A DNA stretch of 64,000 nt from Flammula alnicola. Lineage: Eukaryota; Basidiomycota; Agaricomycetes; Agaricales; Strophariaceae. Position 1 is the first letter of the stretch, and every line of letters starts with the position of its first letter. The notes under the pieces were generated by a model that worked only from the letters and a program-made list of their open reading frames with translations, did no database searches and was not told the origin of the DNA. This document shows positions 1 through 11,789 of the stretch, one piece after another. The stretch spans positions 1 through 64,000 of the forward strand of contig JADNRV010000012.1 of NCBI GenBank assembly GCA_015499995.1. The letters run 5' to 3'. Position numbers and translations under genes: made by a program.

Positions 1-352
1 AATACCCTGAGTCAGCGGTATGTACAGCTATGTGGTGACGCTTGGTCTTATTGAATTGAAGTTATTGCGCAACTCCTACATGTTCCAAGTTGGTTCCAGT
101 TGCAATTTGGTCGCAATTGTATTTTCTTTCTCTTCAAGTCGGTTGGAACCTTGCTCGCATTTCCGCCAACAGAGGCTGCCAGTTCCTGATTGTTATTTCA
201 GGTATAGTCTTGCAATCAGGAAACTATCCGCAGTCCAAATTTCGACTGCGCACTAGCCACTGACACGGCGCAGTTAGGGGACCATACAATCAAAAGCAGC
301 AGCGGTGCTAATACTTTCCTCTTGACTTTTACATCCCACGAAGACGACACTC
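1..352. other. Upstream region of the first DUF7330 gene
   Basis: No convincing coding exon is seen. It presumably holds the promoter and 5' leader of the gene starting at 353. No clear TATA box was found. Confidence 0.4.
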
Positions 353-1284
353 ATGATTGTAGTACCAGAAGATCAAGCGTCCAGCAAACTAGCGGCAGAG
401 CTCGATGATGCTAAATCATTGCCGCAAGTTCCAAATGTATGTTTGCACCCATCTTATGCGCTCTTATTCTGACCAGATAATGCAGGATGATCCGCCACCT
501 GGATATACTCCCCAAGAAGTCCAGATTGCAACAGCTTCAACAACAAATCAACCCATCTCAGTTCCGGATATCAAGCCATCCAACTTTATCTACCTCTCCC
601 GACCGAATTCGAGTGTGAAAGGAACCTGGCTAATCGAACCTACGCTCAACATTCCATCCGCTTTTCTGCCTCCTCTGCCATCGGGAGAGACAGACGAGAC
701 ACGGAAGAACATTTTCCTCGAATCGCGGAATGGCTCTGTAGATGCTGATATTTTCGTGGTCCCGACGAGCACCGAGGCCCTCGCTCGAATAAAGCACCAC
801 AAACGTGTCTATATACACACAACATCCCGCAACGGATCTGTTACGACGAAGATCGTGAGTCAGTCTACCTTTCCCGCAGTCGGATCTAACTCATCGTTGC
901 ACCTAGCATGAGGTAACCCCCCTAAACACCGTGGAGAGTCGTCTCCCACTGGTAATCACTTCTCATTCAGCCAATGGTCGGGTCAGCGTCTACCTCCCCC
1001 GCTCATTCCACGGACCCATACGTGTCAAGACAATGAATGGCAGCGTTCGATTCTCGAACAGCGTGCAAGCACTGTTGACCTCCTTCTCTGACATCGACCG
1101 CACGCAGCGCAGCTTCCTTGGGCATTTCGATCCGTCGGAGTGGGAGGAAGGTGCGGAGTGGACCGGCGATGAATTGTCTGTGGATGCATTCAATGGCAGC
1201 GTCAAGGTATATTTCGATAATGAGCTGGATTCGTCGGGAAATTCCAAAACACAGGGTTTTTTCGGGAGATTATTCCAATTCTAG
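353..1284 (+). CDS. DUF7330 family protein (copy 1)
   Basis: Exons 353-436, 486-854 and 907-1284 join in phase to 276 aa. The start at 353 gives a short acidic leader exon that splices to a Pro-rich DDPPPGYT motif, the usual opening of this Agaricomycete family. The body is built of repeated beta segments with NGSV/NGRV signatures (SRNGSV, SANGRV, MNGSV, FNGSV) and ends in FFGRLFQF. A second copy with the same three-exon layout and the same ending pattern lies at 12596-13515 on the other strand. There is no signal peptide or membrane segment. The function is unknown; the family is recognised only by its domain. The internal repeats suggest a beta-solenoid-like fold, which is inference. Confidence 0.85.
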
Positions 1285-2366
1285 TGTAAGACACGTATAT
1301 TGTACCTCTTCATCTTGGTGTTGTTCCTTGTATCGTCTATAGGCTATGCCTAGTCTGTTCTGTATCCGATTTTCCATTTGTTATCGTCTTTGTCTTGAAG
1401 TTATATAATTGTTGTTCTGCCCAACTGAGGCGAGGAAGAAAAGGAACGATTAGATAAGATAAGATGTCTTTTTTTAGGGTGTCGTCAAACATAGACAAAT
1501 ATGTTCAGGAAATTCTCCACGCTCTCTTTTTTCTTCTTCTCGTTCTTTCCTTGCTTGCTACGCGTTCGTTTATGTGAGTATTATACGCGCTATTTCTCGT
1601 ATCGTCTTCAATTTCTTTTGAATTTTCCTTGGGTCGGGAAAGCAGGAAGGAGTTATGCGATGCCTGGTAGAAAAATTTGTGAGTAAATGCAACGTTGTCA
1701 TATTTTCCCCATTTCGTCCACCCGTTTGCACTTGAAGATGATGCTCTTTATTATCTACATTGTCTTACGCGCCCCGCGCGCATGACGAAATCATCAATAA
1801 ACCTGATATTCCCTTGAAACACATTCGTCAAACTTTACTTTTATCAGACCTTCTCCTGTTGTGAACGTTCATCATTCATATACTGAATCCTTTCTTTCAG
1901 CGGTTTGTACACCATACGATCCGAGATGTATTTACCGGTCCTCAAACTTGGTCTTTACTCTGCAATATGCCAGTACATTTGCAAAATTGAGTTTTGGGGT
2001 TTTTGAGCTCCGGTGGAGCATGAAAGAGTTTCGATCCTGACGTCAGCGTCCGCAGAGGTATATTTCATTGAGAACGCTTCTGTCAGATGGCATCTTGTTT
2101 TCCTCGGAGGAGCTTGCTAACCAGCAGACGAAGTCGGGAGCGCAAGTCTCACGCGCACCCACGCTGAGTCGCATATTTGGTCCGAAACATATGCTTCTGT
2201 GGTCAAGTGCTTACTGAAGAATCCTGATCGTCATATTGGGATGTGGCTTACTGTGCTATCTACCTATGTCCCGTGTTACCACGTAGTTCCCATCTGTGAC
2301 GATCCCTCCTATATCTGCACCACTCAAACACCAGCTTCCTAATCATCCAACTCCCTAAACTATACG
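1285..2366. other. Intergenic, no gene seen
   Basis: About 1.1 kb between two plus-strand genes. The first part is T-rich and probably holds the 3' UTR of the DUF7330 gene; the rest would be the promoter of the dioxygenase. The short open frames show no family resemblance. Confidence 0.5.
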
Positions 2367-3893
2367 ATGGAATCATTGAGGGCGGCAAACGAGAAGGCGA
2401 AGTACCATGGAATTGACCTCTCCAAACTACCGCAGAACATGAACATGACGTCCGAGTCTATCACTGCGAACGTGCATGCCATGAATGAGACTTGTAGGTC
2501 TTCAGGCCCCCAAAACTATACAATTTGTTGCTGATCAAGGTCCCTTGGATAGGTAAGGACGAACGAACGAAGTTCATTTTTCACAGCCTGGTAGACGAGA
2601 GAAAAACATTCGCTTGATCGTCACTGACAGGACTTGCATTAGATCGACCATTTACATGCTTTTGTGAAGGAGACATCGCTGACAACGGAAGAGTGGATGT
2701 ACGTTCCCGTCATTCTGCCCAATTTCTGGTTGTGTTCGTCTGACATATTGTACGCGCAGGACGGCCATCAACTTCCTCACGGACACAGGGAAAATGTGCT
2801 CAGACATTCGTCAAGGTGCTTTCATACCGGATAACCGCTTCGAGGAAGGTTGACTAAAAACTCCATACTTAGAGTTCATCCTCCTGTCCGATACCTTGGG
2901 GGTTTCTACCCTCGTTGACTCGATAAACAATGCGAAGCCTCCCGGAGCGACTGAATCCTCCGTCCTGGGTCCATTCTTCACGGACGACGCACACGACGGT
3001 ATGATTCAGGTTTTCTCTTCAGCTTATAATTTCCTTAATGGTTCTTGTTCAGTTCAACTTGGGGATTCCATAGCCTCCGAAGGAAAGGGCGACTATATGT
3101 ACGTTGAAGGTCGCGTAACTGATATCCAAGGGAAACCAATCCCGAACGCAAACATCGATACCTGGGAGACAGATGGCCATGGTCAATATGATACTCAGGT
3201 ATGTGACTGGCCACTCTCTCGTACGCTGGCATCTTGGTTTAATTTTGATTAATTGATTGTTCTTGGGAATGCAGTACGAAAATCGTGTCGAACCAGACTG
3301 CAGAGGAAGACTTAAAACAGCGGAGGATGGATCATACTCTTTCCGTGCAGTCGTGTTAGTAAAGGCCACCTTTTACAACTCTCGCCAATTGCTGAAACCG
3401 TCATTCATCTTAGTCCCGTATCGTATCCCATCCCCGGCGACGGTCCAGTCGGGAGAATGATTTCTGTACTTGGAAGGCATATATATCGACCAGCCCATCT
3501 CCACATGCAAATCCAGGTTTGTCAAGCGTATTTGACGAGAACTGTTTCAAATGCTGATTACATTTGTATCGTTGTTCGACAGGCTCCAGGATATGAAAAA
3601 TTGACTACTGCCTTATATATTAAAGGCGATGAGTACCTGACCTCGGATGCCGTGTTCGGAGTGAAGACTTCCTTGATCGTTGTGAGTTCCCAACCCAGAC
3701 TAGTGAAGTCATATCAACTTATCCCTAATCGCATGCACAGGAACCTGAGATCGTAGATGACCTGTCGCTTACCAAATCGCGAGGCTTCAAGGAGGCAAAG
3801 CCACATGCATACCTCAAGAAGGATTTCGTCCTGGCCACTGTTGAACAAGGGGCTGAGGCGCGTCTGAAGTTGGCAGTTGAAGCTGCCTTGTAA
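2367..3893 (+). CDS. Intradiol ring-cleavage dioxygenase, hydroxyquinol 1,2-dioxygenase type
   Basis: Ten exons (2367-2493, 2553-2590, 2643-2698, 2760-2815, 2873-2998, 3053-3198, 3275-3354, 3414-3516, 3583-3681, 3741-3893) give 327 aa. The N-terminal helical dimerisation domain of catechol dioxygenases is followed by the GPFF motif and the catalytic beta domain. The four expected Fe(III) ligands are present: Tyr180 (GQYDTQY), Tyr214 (VSYPIPGDGP), His238 and His240 (RPAHLHMQI). Family knowledge: the enzyme opens 1,2,4-trihydroxybenzene or catechol between the two hydroxyls to a maleylacetate or muconate product, a late cytosolic step in breakdown of lignin-derived aromatics. There is no signal peptide, fitting the intracellular type. 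The YPIPGDGPVG stretch favours hydroxyquinol over catechol as substrate, but the exact substrate is inferred. No other gene of the pathway lies nearby. Confidence 0.93.
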
Positions 3894-4006
3894 TGTCGAT
3901 CTTGTCGATGTAATTATATTGCGAGCATTGTTTTAGGAAAGACAAGATGCAATTCTAAAGCACCCATTGTAAATTTAGGTCGATTGTTAATACATTTGCA
4001 ATTACA

Positions 4007-5830
4007 TTAATTCCTTCCACCGCCTAGTACGGATTGAGTCGTGTCATTGATATGAGCGCGACGCCTCCGTGACTGGGATCGTCGTACACTAGTCTCTGCG
4101 TCATAAATCACTGACGTCGAGCTGACAATGTCGAGGGTATCATCCAGGTGATAGGATGCAGCAAAACTATCGTACGTGCTAGTTGGGTCTACGCTGTCAA
4201 GGCCGACGTCGGCTGTTCTATGGAGGTTGAGCACGAGGCGGGACATCATGGTCACGGATATACTGTTTGAACGTCAGGTCAAAAAGTTATGTAAAACAGT
4301 ACGCGGAGGGTTGCTGACCTGCTTGCAAATGTGGATAAGCTTCCTCGTAAAAAGGGCTATGGGCAATTATGTCAAGAGATTTGGAAAGGATATTATCGAC
4401 ATTCGCTTACTCCCGCGAGCTTTATGTGCGTCAAAGCTCAGTCGGAGTATACGAGGCATAGAGCGAGAGGGCTCACATAAAAAGTCAGAATGTTGGCCAG
4501 ATTACAGAGGGCCATCACACTACGAGAACGAAAGCATAGATTAAGATACTTGAAGCAGTGTTAGCCGGAAAGACAACGTACGCAAAGTATATGGCACCTG
4601 GTGGTAGTATGGCTTTTATGAGTACGATCATAGGAAACGGATAGATATCAACACACCATCCCTGAGGATAAGAGAGAGTAAGGGAATGTTGATGCCGGTG
4701 ATTGCATGGTCACGTTGAGCTCTCCATGTTTTGAGGAAGGTTAGAGTGAAGATTATAGAATCGTATGCAAACAGTGCCTCCCATGCGCTCGCCAGGCCTT
4801 TATCGTTGAAAATATCAGCTGTATGCTTGGGATACCAGAAGGGAAATGAGGCTCACGAATGGCTCTAAAGCAGTAAAGTATCCGAATGGTTGGATTCGAC
4901 ATTTAAATCCCAGGAAATAAAAGCGGAACACATACGTTCCATTCGATACACCGACGTGACAGCCGCTCCCATTTTCCGATGTTGCAGTTTTTTGAGCGAA
5001 CAACGCCCACTGCCAAGCAACGATCAGCTCAAAGATGCAGAAGTCTGTTCCGATCTTGACAACGCACCAATGAGATCGTAACCATGATGGCCCCACTTCC
5101 AATCATGCACGCCAGTATTCGCATTGAGCGGCCATATAGAGCATAGATTCGCCATGTCAAAAGAACTAATATTCCACCATTAAGAGGGTGCTCTTCAAGG
5201 ATAGTGGGTTGGTAACTCACTACACACAACCACTTGGTTCGCGATCAGTAAAGCCTGGCGAAACATGCTATATCTCTTGCAGCTTCATTCAACACCCATG
5301 ATCAATCTCCCCGACTGGAAATGCGTGACTCTGAGACCAACCTCTGTCAAAAGTTATAGGTAACTTAAATGGTCCATTATGAAGGCAAAACACGCACTTG
5401 GCTCGACAGAGTTGTAAACCCCAAGATAGACACGGCTATGTTCCCAAAGAAGGCCAGGTAACGATTAACGAAGAACCAGTACGAGCTACGATTCTTTGGT
5501 CTCCTCCACAAGTACTCGATCTCCTGGTCTAAAATTTTTTGTCAGGCATTGTAAGACGAATGCCAGTGGGCTCGACGTACTTGAAGTGATGGCGTGATCA
5601 TAATAAAGAAGGGCTGCGAGCACGGACAACATCAGAGTGAGTTTTTCTTCAAGTCGAAGCACGACTGCGACTGACAGATGGCGAATACGTAAAGATAATC
5701 ATGGATCCGTCTGGTCAATAATTTGCAAGTTAGTGTAACATCCCATGAAAGCGATGGCCACTGCTCACATATCTCGGGCAGTGGATGGACTGTCATAGTC
5801 GACGATGCCCATACTATTGGGTGGAAGCAT
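4007..5830 (-). CDS. DUF6533 multi-pass membrane protein (copy 1)
   Basis: Fourteen exons join in phase to 332 aa: 5830-5769, 5710-5676, 5613-5581, 5528-5398, 5275-5221, 5165-5068, 5009-4936, 4864-4857, 4797-4657, 4597-4582, 4519-4477, 4419-4411, 4356-4319, 4262-4007. The family signature is seen in order: a YYDH motif, EIEYLWRRP, an NRYLAFF helix, RIYALYGRS, NLANILTF and the SRLVLNL C-terminal motif, with about seven hydrophobic segments. Two micro-exons, 8 nt (4857-4864) and 9 nt (4411-4419), are required to keep the frame and occur at the same places in the paralogue at 52706-54789. Function unknown; the family is expanded in Agaricomycetes and lies in membranes. The start ATG at 5830 is the likeliest but the first two exons are less certain than the rest. 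Confidence 0.85.
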
Positions 5831-7114
5831 GGTGGCAACCACGAAGTGCAGGAAGTCCAGCACCGTTCGGCGTTCACAGGACTTTGGGTGGATCTTTAAC
5901 GTTTAGGTTACGTTGTTCCTGGCGGCAGACTCGCATATGTAGTGATCATAGAACCAGTACTTATACTGAAAGTGACGGTCGGGAGAAGGAGTCAATTGAA
6001 TCAATCAAACTTCGATCAAACGTGATATTTTTTATGATGGGCCGACATATTCTGCACTGCAGTCAAAAAGGAGGCGCCTAAAGGCGCCCGTATAAACCGG
6101 ATAAAAAACTGGGTAAGCATGCGGCTGCATGGCAATATATGAGATATATAAAGAACTTGAAAGCTTAAAGGCGTAACCTCAGACCTCAGGTGCATACAGT
6201 GACTTGCATATCAAACTGCGCACGGATTTTTTTTTGAACTTGCTGACAAGGTGATGGTCGTGGCATTCCTCGGCTGCCAAAAAATCTAATTCAGCCTCTC
6301 CGCCACTCACCCGCCGAGAGGCACCATAAATGTATCATCAAGTTCAAAAAAAATCGATGTGCAGTTTGATATGCAAGGCACCGTATCTCAAACGATTTCC
6401 GTGTTGAAAGAACCCGCAATCGGCAGTGCTAAGTACTACTTCATGAACCGCGGAATTATGTGGCGCTATCTAGCGGAGTCGAGCTTTGGCTGAATATCCT
6501 TGGAATTCACTGACCAACTCTTAAAAGTTAAGAAGCTGATCAATAAATATATCTATATTTCGCAGAAGGCATTGTCATCTCCCCTATACCCATTTGGCGC
6601 TGATATCCCTTCTCATCTCTTGGCCAATTGCCGAGTATAGCCGCAAATAAACACTTCAGGAATGCCAACGAAAGCCCAGAAAATATTTTTGTGGAAGTCG
6701 AACTCATTCCCATTATGGAGTGTCAATGGACGTAGGCCGGTTCAGCTTTAGGCATATAGGAGGGTTCAATTCGAAGAATCAAAAAAGGGCCGCACCTCGA
6801 GCAGGCATCGACAGCAGCACACGGTTTCCACATTTTGCGTCTTTCTGGCCTTACAAAAGTGTTGCCAGAAGGCGGTGTTGTATGTCTGGAGCTCGTTTTA
6901 CTCATAGTATCCGTTCTCTGGCCTATGTTGATTATCGACAACTTGGCGTCCAGGATTCGGTTGCGTAGCTCGGCTGATATATAATTGAGATATCAGAGGG
7001 GTATGTATCCAATGTATGGGCCAATGGGGCACTCCAGGAGTACTAGATAGCGCAGCACACCCCAGGTGGACCAACAGAAACGGAAAAAAAAAACATAGTC
7101 TCACGCCAAAGTCG
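5831..7114. other. Intergenic with an inverted repeat
   Basis: About 1.3 kb between two minus-strand genes. It holds the inverted repeat at 6194-6386, described separately. The rest is AT-rich with no exon that fits a known family. Confidence 0.5.
6194..6386. repeat. Imperfect inverted repeat, arms about 50 bp, hairpin or MITE relic
   Basis: The left arm (about 6194-6244) and right arm (about 6336-6386) are reverse complements with a few mismatches. They share the 17-base core CTTGCATATCAAACTGC and a run of 8-9 T followed by GAACTTG. The spacer is about 90 bp. No clear target-site duplication is seen at the ends, so this is either a decayed foldback element or a structured intergenic hairpin. 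Confidence 0.7.
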
Positions 7115-9523
7115 CTATTGCTCTGCTGTTGTTATAGGTACTTTATGGAATGCATACCGCGAGACCCCGTCAGATTGAAGGACCCACTCGCGTTCGAGTC
7201 GATATCCTTTCGACTTTGGGAGCCATACACTCCAGACGTACCAATATGCAACCCCGATCAGCGAAACAGCGAAACCACCAACTGGATGTGACTACGAAGG
7301 GGGGGAACAAGCGGATCAGTGAACACTCGAATAGAACGTGGCCAAGCCCGCCATTAACAATCAACTATGATGGACACACGACCAAAAGCACTTCAAAGAC
7401 ACTCACCCAGTAAGGAAGCTTTTCGTAAGTCCTAGAACCAGGGATAGGAGGGAAGAAGGGAACCAAGACCAGGAATACGTTCGACAGGAAGAACAGAAGG
7501 ACGATCGCCTTCGGCGCGTGGAAAGGGGGATTCCAGTCCCATACACGATAAGAGCGTGTATACAGGAGTAGTAGACCCAGCGAGACAGCCGTGTTGACGA
7601 GAGATAAGGAATACGAAGATACTGGGGAAAATTCAATTCTTTCAGTCACTTAAATGAAAGGGAAACTGCTCACGGCTAATGAGGAAGAGGTAGGCATCAC
7701 CCGGTGGAACAGCAAACAGGAAAGTACATGAAACCAGATATTGCGTGAAAAGGCCGGCGAGTGGAGCATTGAAGGGTTTATTGCTCGCAAAAATAGAAGA
7801 ATAAGGGAGGATTCCTTCGCGCCCTAGTTCTTGGATAACTTCAAAATAGATGACAAGAGTGAATCACGATGGGCTATAATTATAGAAAACAGCATACCTC
7901 GGCCTTGAGAAAACTGGCCAGCTAAAAGGTTTCCCAAAGTAGACAACGCGACGAAAGCACTAAGAGCCTGGTCTCCTATCAATCAGCAATCGGGGAGAGA
8001 GTATATAACTCTCAAACGAATGTGTACCTTCTCTGTGGTGGGTCCAAATAAATTCCTGAAGTATAGTGCCCTGTGTTAGATGACATCAGATCAAGTCATA
8101 GAAGCGTCAAGTGTTCGTCACTAACGCGACAATCCGTCTGCTTTCCAAAATATCCGTCTTCGAAACGACAGCGAAGTACGCAACGTTGATGAAGAGATAT
8201 ACGGCACTAACAGAGAACATCGCGAGGGGCGCTGCGCGTTTGATAGTGCGAACGGGATCGCGCACTTCGGACAGGGCGTAGTTAGCATTTGAGTAGCCAA
8301 TAAACGACCTTGCATTATGGGTGTAAGCGGTTCCGAGAGATGACTAGCATAACGCCACACTCTCACCAAATGACGTTATACAGCCCACTCACGAAGGCAT
8401 TCGCCCCCTTTCCCGAGCCTTCCCATAGCTTGTTCCACCTGAAGTTGTCCGGTTTCTCGTAGCCATCGCGAACTTGCATGCCGTTAACGCCCGCAAGACA
8501 GAGCAGCCCAGATACCGATATCAGGGCAAGGACGACGAGTTTCAATATCCCCAGAGTATTTTGCAGCCGGATTCCCCATTTCAGTAGGCTTCCGTGGAGG
8601 AGGCAGATGAAACTTAAGCAGCAGAAGGCGGTGAGACGAGTAGTGAACCACGTTGGCTCGATGGCCAGAGAATGGAGAAGATCTAACAAAGTTGGAGAAA
8701 TGTGATCCCTCGTGCAATGATATGAATTGGCATACATTCGCTGAACACCACGCTATTCGCGGTAGCGGTGCCCTAATTGTGGAAATCGACGTCAGTTCGG
8801 GATCAGAACGCCGAAAAGGAGGACAGAAGACTTTCCATTATTAGGGTATAAGCTGTAAAGGCGCATGTGATCATAAACTTTGGTTTGCGGTAGATATATT
8901 CGAGATAGTTCTTCTCGCCCCCGCTACGGGGAAGACCCTTGAAGGTGGATAGTGAGCGCACTTGTTACCTCAAAATCGAGGAATATATTCACCGTCCCAA
9001 GCTCAATATATACTGCGGTTCCACACGCAGCGATAAGGGCGCCGACGAGCCACATAATCAAAGCAATTCCGACGCTGCCAGAGGAACGTAAAATGTTGCT
9101 TGGCGTCGCATATATTCTAGCCAAAAAGGGTGGCAACCTTATCGCTGGTCACTGAAGAAAATACTTACCCTGTCCCAATGACGCGGTTAAAAATAAGGAA
9201 AGAAGCGCTGAAGAGACCTGGAAGACGGTAATGCATATCAGCTAAATAGACGGGGTTGAGGCAATTGAACACTCACCCAGTTGACGTTTGTCTTTCGGCA
9301 CATTGTCGTATGTTTCTCCATGGTGTCCTTGACGTTCTGAGAAAGGTCAATCAAAGAAAGACCCGAGAAATGCCAAATCGTGATCACCTTCACTTCTGTG
9401 CAAAGCCACCCCATCTAATGCTGACCCTCCTACTGGCACCGTGTTCTCATGACTCGATGGGTCGTTGTGGCCCTGGGACAAGAGGGGAGTGCGCTCAAGA
9501 GCACTTGAAAGCGGTTGTAACAT
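7115..9523 (-). CDS. MUP1-like high-affinity methionine/amino acid permease (APC, LAT type)
   Basis: Thirteen exons (9523-9388, 9336-9277, 9217-9169, 9116-8993, 8937-8836, 8772-8736, 8682-8367, 8308-8126, 8070-8028, 7967-7898, 7838-7674, 7621-7407, 7291-7115) give 558 aa. A soluble N-terminus leads into the APC signature FNRVIGTGIYATPS, then the GSVGIALIMW helix, ELGTGLPRSGGEKNYLE, and the SFIGYSNANYALSEVRDP motif of the LAT/MUP1 branch, with about twelve membrane segments. Family knowledge: a plasma-membrane proton-coupled importer of methionine or cysteine. All splice sites are GT-AG except the intron 8773-8835, whose donor reads GAAAGT where GTAAGT is expected, although both flanking exons fit the family and the phase exactly. 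If that intron is not removed, the frame runs into a stop at about residue 167 and the protein is lost. Substrate is inferred from the family. Confidence 0.88.
8773..8835 (-). other. Intron with a GA-AG boundary in the permease gene
   Basis: The 63-nt segment separates codons for TLIM and GTATANSVVF, which are adjacent in the family. It begins GAAAGT, which differs from a consensus donor by one base, and ends in a normal TTAG acceptor. Reading through it gives an in-frame stop. It is a rare non-canonical intron, a splice-site mutation, or a sequencing error. Confidence 0.65.
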
Positions 9524-10001
9524 CCTCCACTCAAGACGCGAACAGTTCCCTTCCTCAGTCGCCAGTACAAGTAGAGGCGGCCAGGTGGTGCGTTTGTGGG
9601 AACTGCGCTCAAATATATGTTACGTAATAAGATAATATACATGTAATACTGATCTTATCTTATCTTGATTGTTTCAGTCAAGATCGTGGAGGAAAATCCG
9701 CATGAATGCTCGGAAAAATACAGTTTGGGGACGACGGCGTGTCTCCCCTGAGCGTTCTAGGTTTGACGTGATGCTTGATCGATATTATCCTGCTTTCTCC
9801 TTTCCTCTCATATCAATAGTCTGAGGATTTGGAACGTTTGTAGACAGTCCCAATTCGTTTGAGACGCACGGGGTCGGAGATTACGAATCTGGTAAATAAT
9901 GATGCATGATCTATCGGTAACAGCCGAGGCATCATATAAACTGACCAGGACGATGGCACAATCTTCATCTCTCTTTTCTTCACGATCCACATCCATCTAC
10001 A
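9524..10001. other. Divergent promoter region between permease and cyclophilin genes
   Basis: The 478 bp separate the minus-strand permease start from the plus-strand cyclophilin start, so both promoters must lie here. A TATA-like box is listed separately. Confidence 0.5.
9935..9940 (+). promoter_or_regulatory. Candidate TATA box of cyclophilin gene 1
   Basis: TATAAA lies 62 bases before the ATG at 10002, a plausible spacing for a highly expressed gene. There is no other support. Confidence 0.45.
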
Positions 10002-10792
10002 ATGGCCAACGTCTACGTGAGTACTCATTCCCACCTAGATCTCTCTGATATCGTGGGATCGCCTCCTACGACAGTCATCTGCATCCGGCGTACCCCGAAA
10101 TTAATTACGCACGTCGTTCCCTGAACCGATGCCTGCACGTTAATCAGAGAGCCTAAATCGCGATGGGACATCAGATAACTGACCGATATCCTCGATAACA
10201 GTTCGATATCACTATTGGCGGACAGGATGCCGGCCGCATCGTCTTCAAACTGTACGATGATGTCGTCCCCAAGACCGCCCGCAACTTCCGCGAGCTGGCC
10301 ACCGGACAGAACGGTTACGGATACGCTGGCTCTGGTTTCCACCGTGTCATTCCTCAATTCATGCTCCAAGGTGGTGACTTCACCAAGCACAATGGCACTG
10401 GTGGAAAGTCCATCTACGGAGAGAAGTTCGCCGGTGCGTTGTTTTTTCAATCATTTACGGTGGATCTCAGCAACTAAATTATCCTTGACAGACGAGAACT
10501 TCCAACTGAAGCACACCAAGCCCGGTCTTTTGTCCATGGCCAACGCAGGAAAGAACACCAACGGCTCCCAGTTCTTCATCACCACCGTCGTCACCTCCTG
10601 GTTGGACGGTGCCCACGTCGTCTTCGGTACGCTTTACTCCAGCCTTCATTGTGTCATGGAATCTAATTTTGGTCCTCTTCCCTAGGCGAGGTTGTTGAGG
10701 GGTTCGATGTCGTGAAAAAGGTCGAGGCCCTTGGATCGTCATCGGGCAAGCTCTCCAAGCCCGTCCAAATCGCCAGGTCCGGAACCGTCTAA
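10002..10792 (+). CDS. Cyclophilin A, peptidyl-prolyl cis-trans isomerase (copy 1)
   Basis: Exons 10002-10016, 10202-10433, 10492-10626 and 10686-10792 give 162 aa, the normal length of a single-domain cytosolic cyclophilin with no targeting signal. The active-site residues are all present: Arg53 (FHRVIP), Phe58, Gln61 (MLQGGDF), Trp119 ([11 protein letters not shown], the cyclosporin-binding Trp) and His124. Family knowledge: it catalyses cis-trans isomerisation at proline and is the cyclosporin A target. The first intron (10017-10201) is long and comes after only five codons, an arrangement shared with copy 2 and with both halves of the double cyclophilin. Codon use is strongly biased to C-ending codons, suggesting high expression; it is the most conserved copy and probably the housekeeping one. 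It converges with copy 2, 260 bp away. Confidence 0.97.
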
Positions 10793-11052
10793 GGTGGACT
10801 ACCGTAATGTAGGAACGAAATCGAGAAAGGATAATATTATTGAAGACCTGTAGAATTATTCGAAAATCGTATCTAGCAATTTGACTGTTCAGATTTCTTT
10901 GGTTGTATCTTTTGTGTGATGTCATTGATATTGAACAGTCAGTCGTGAACCAGACGATTTAGTATTATGTAAGGATACGCTCCAATCATTCAAATATAAC
11001 AAACGCTCGTGAAATACATTGGCCTTTTTCTTTATCTACTCACCCGCATCCT

Positions 11053-11789
11053 CTAGACCACTCCACTAGCCTTGACCTTAACCTCTTTCGAAGGTTTACC
11101 GGAAGCAGATCCATACGACTCGATCTTTTTCACAAGATCCAGCCCCTCGACAACTTCGCCTGATAGGTTGTTTGAGTTACGGGTTATTACCAGCTTTCAC
11201 TCCAACGCGTAAGAAAGCATAACGCACCAAATACGACATGAGCACCATCCAACCAACCCGTCGTCACAGTAGTAATGAAGAACTGAGATCCATTTGTGTT
11301 CTTTCCGGCATTCGCCATCGACAAGATACCAGGCTTGGTATGCTTTAGCTGGAAATTCTCATCTGCCGCACCCAGACGGGTGTTAGCGCTGTAATTTATA
11401 ACACCACGAACGCGACAAACCCACCTGCAAATTTCTCGCCATAGATCGACTTTCCGCCGGTGCCGTTGTGCTTGGTGAAATCTCCGCCTTGAAGCATGAA
11501 ATTTGGGATGATGCGGTGGAAACCAGACCCCGCGTATCCGTAGCCATTCTGCCCAGTCGCGAGCTCGCGAAAATTCCTCGCGGTTCTTGGAACGACATCG
11601 TCGAAAAGCTTGAACACAATGCGTCCTTCGTCCTTCCCTCCAATAGTAATATCGAACTAGATTGTCAAAGAAATTGATGGCAGGTTAGATTTTGGTCGCG
11701 CGATATCGACAATGCCGATGAGGGCGTAAAACGCGCAACGAAAGGCGTGGAACTATCGTCAAATAGGCACTTACATAGACGTTGGACAT
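11053..11789 (-). CDS. Cyclophilin A, peptidyl-prolyl cis-trans isomerase (copy 2)
   Basis: Exons 11789-11775, 11656-11425, 11362-11228 and 11159-11053 have exactly the same lengths (15, 232, 135 and 107 nt) as copy 1 and give 162 aa. All isomerase and cyclosporin-contact residues are kept ([26 protein letters not shown]). It differs from copy 1 mainly in codon choice and in the C-terminus (VKVKASGVV), so it is an older duplicate than the pair formed by copy 1 and the second domain of the double cyclophilin. It lies tail to tail with copy 1, so the two 3' regions may overlap in transcripts. Cytosolic by lack of signals. Confidence 0.96.

Noticed and set aside
5642..5675. A 29-nt intron in the DUF6533 gene (copy 1)
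   Set aside because: Too short for splicing; a normal-sized intron ending at 5614 gives the same frame and a better family match.
10025..10450. Minus-strand frames opposite cyclophilin exons, also seen at 11383-11643 and 14781-15017
   Set aside because: Antisense shadows of strongly codon-biased cyclophilin exons.
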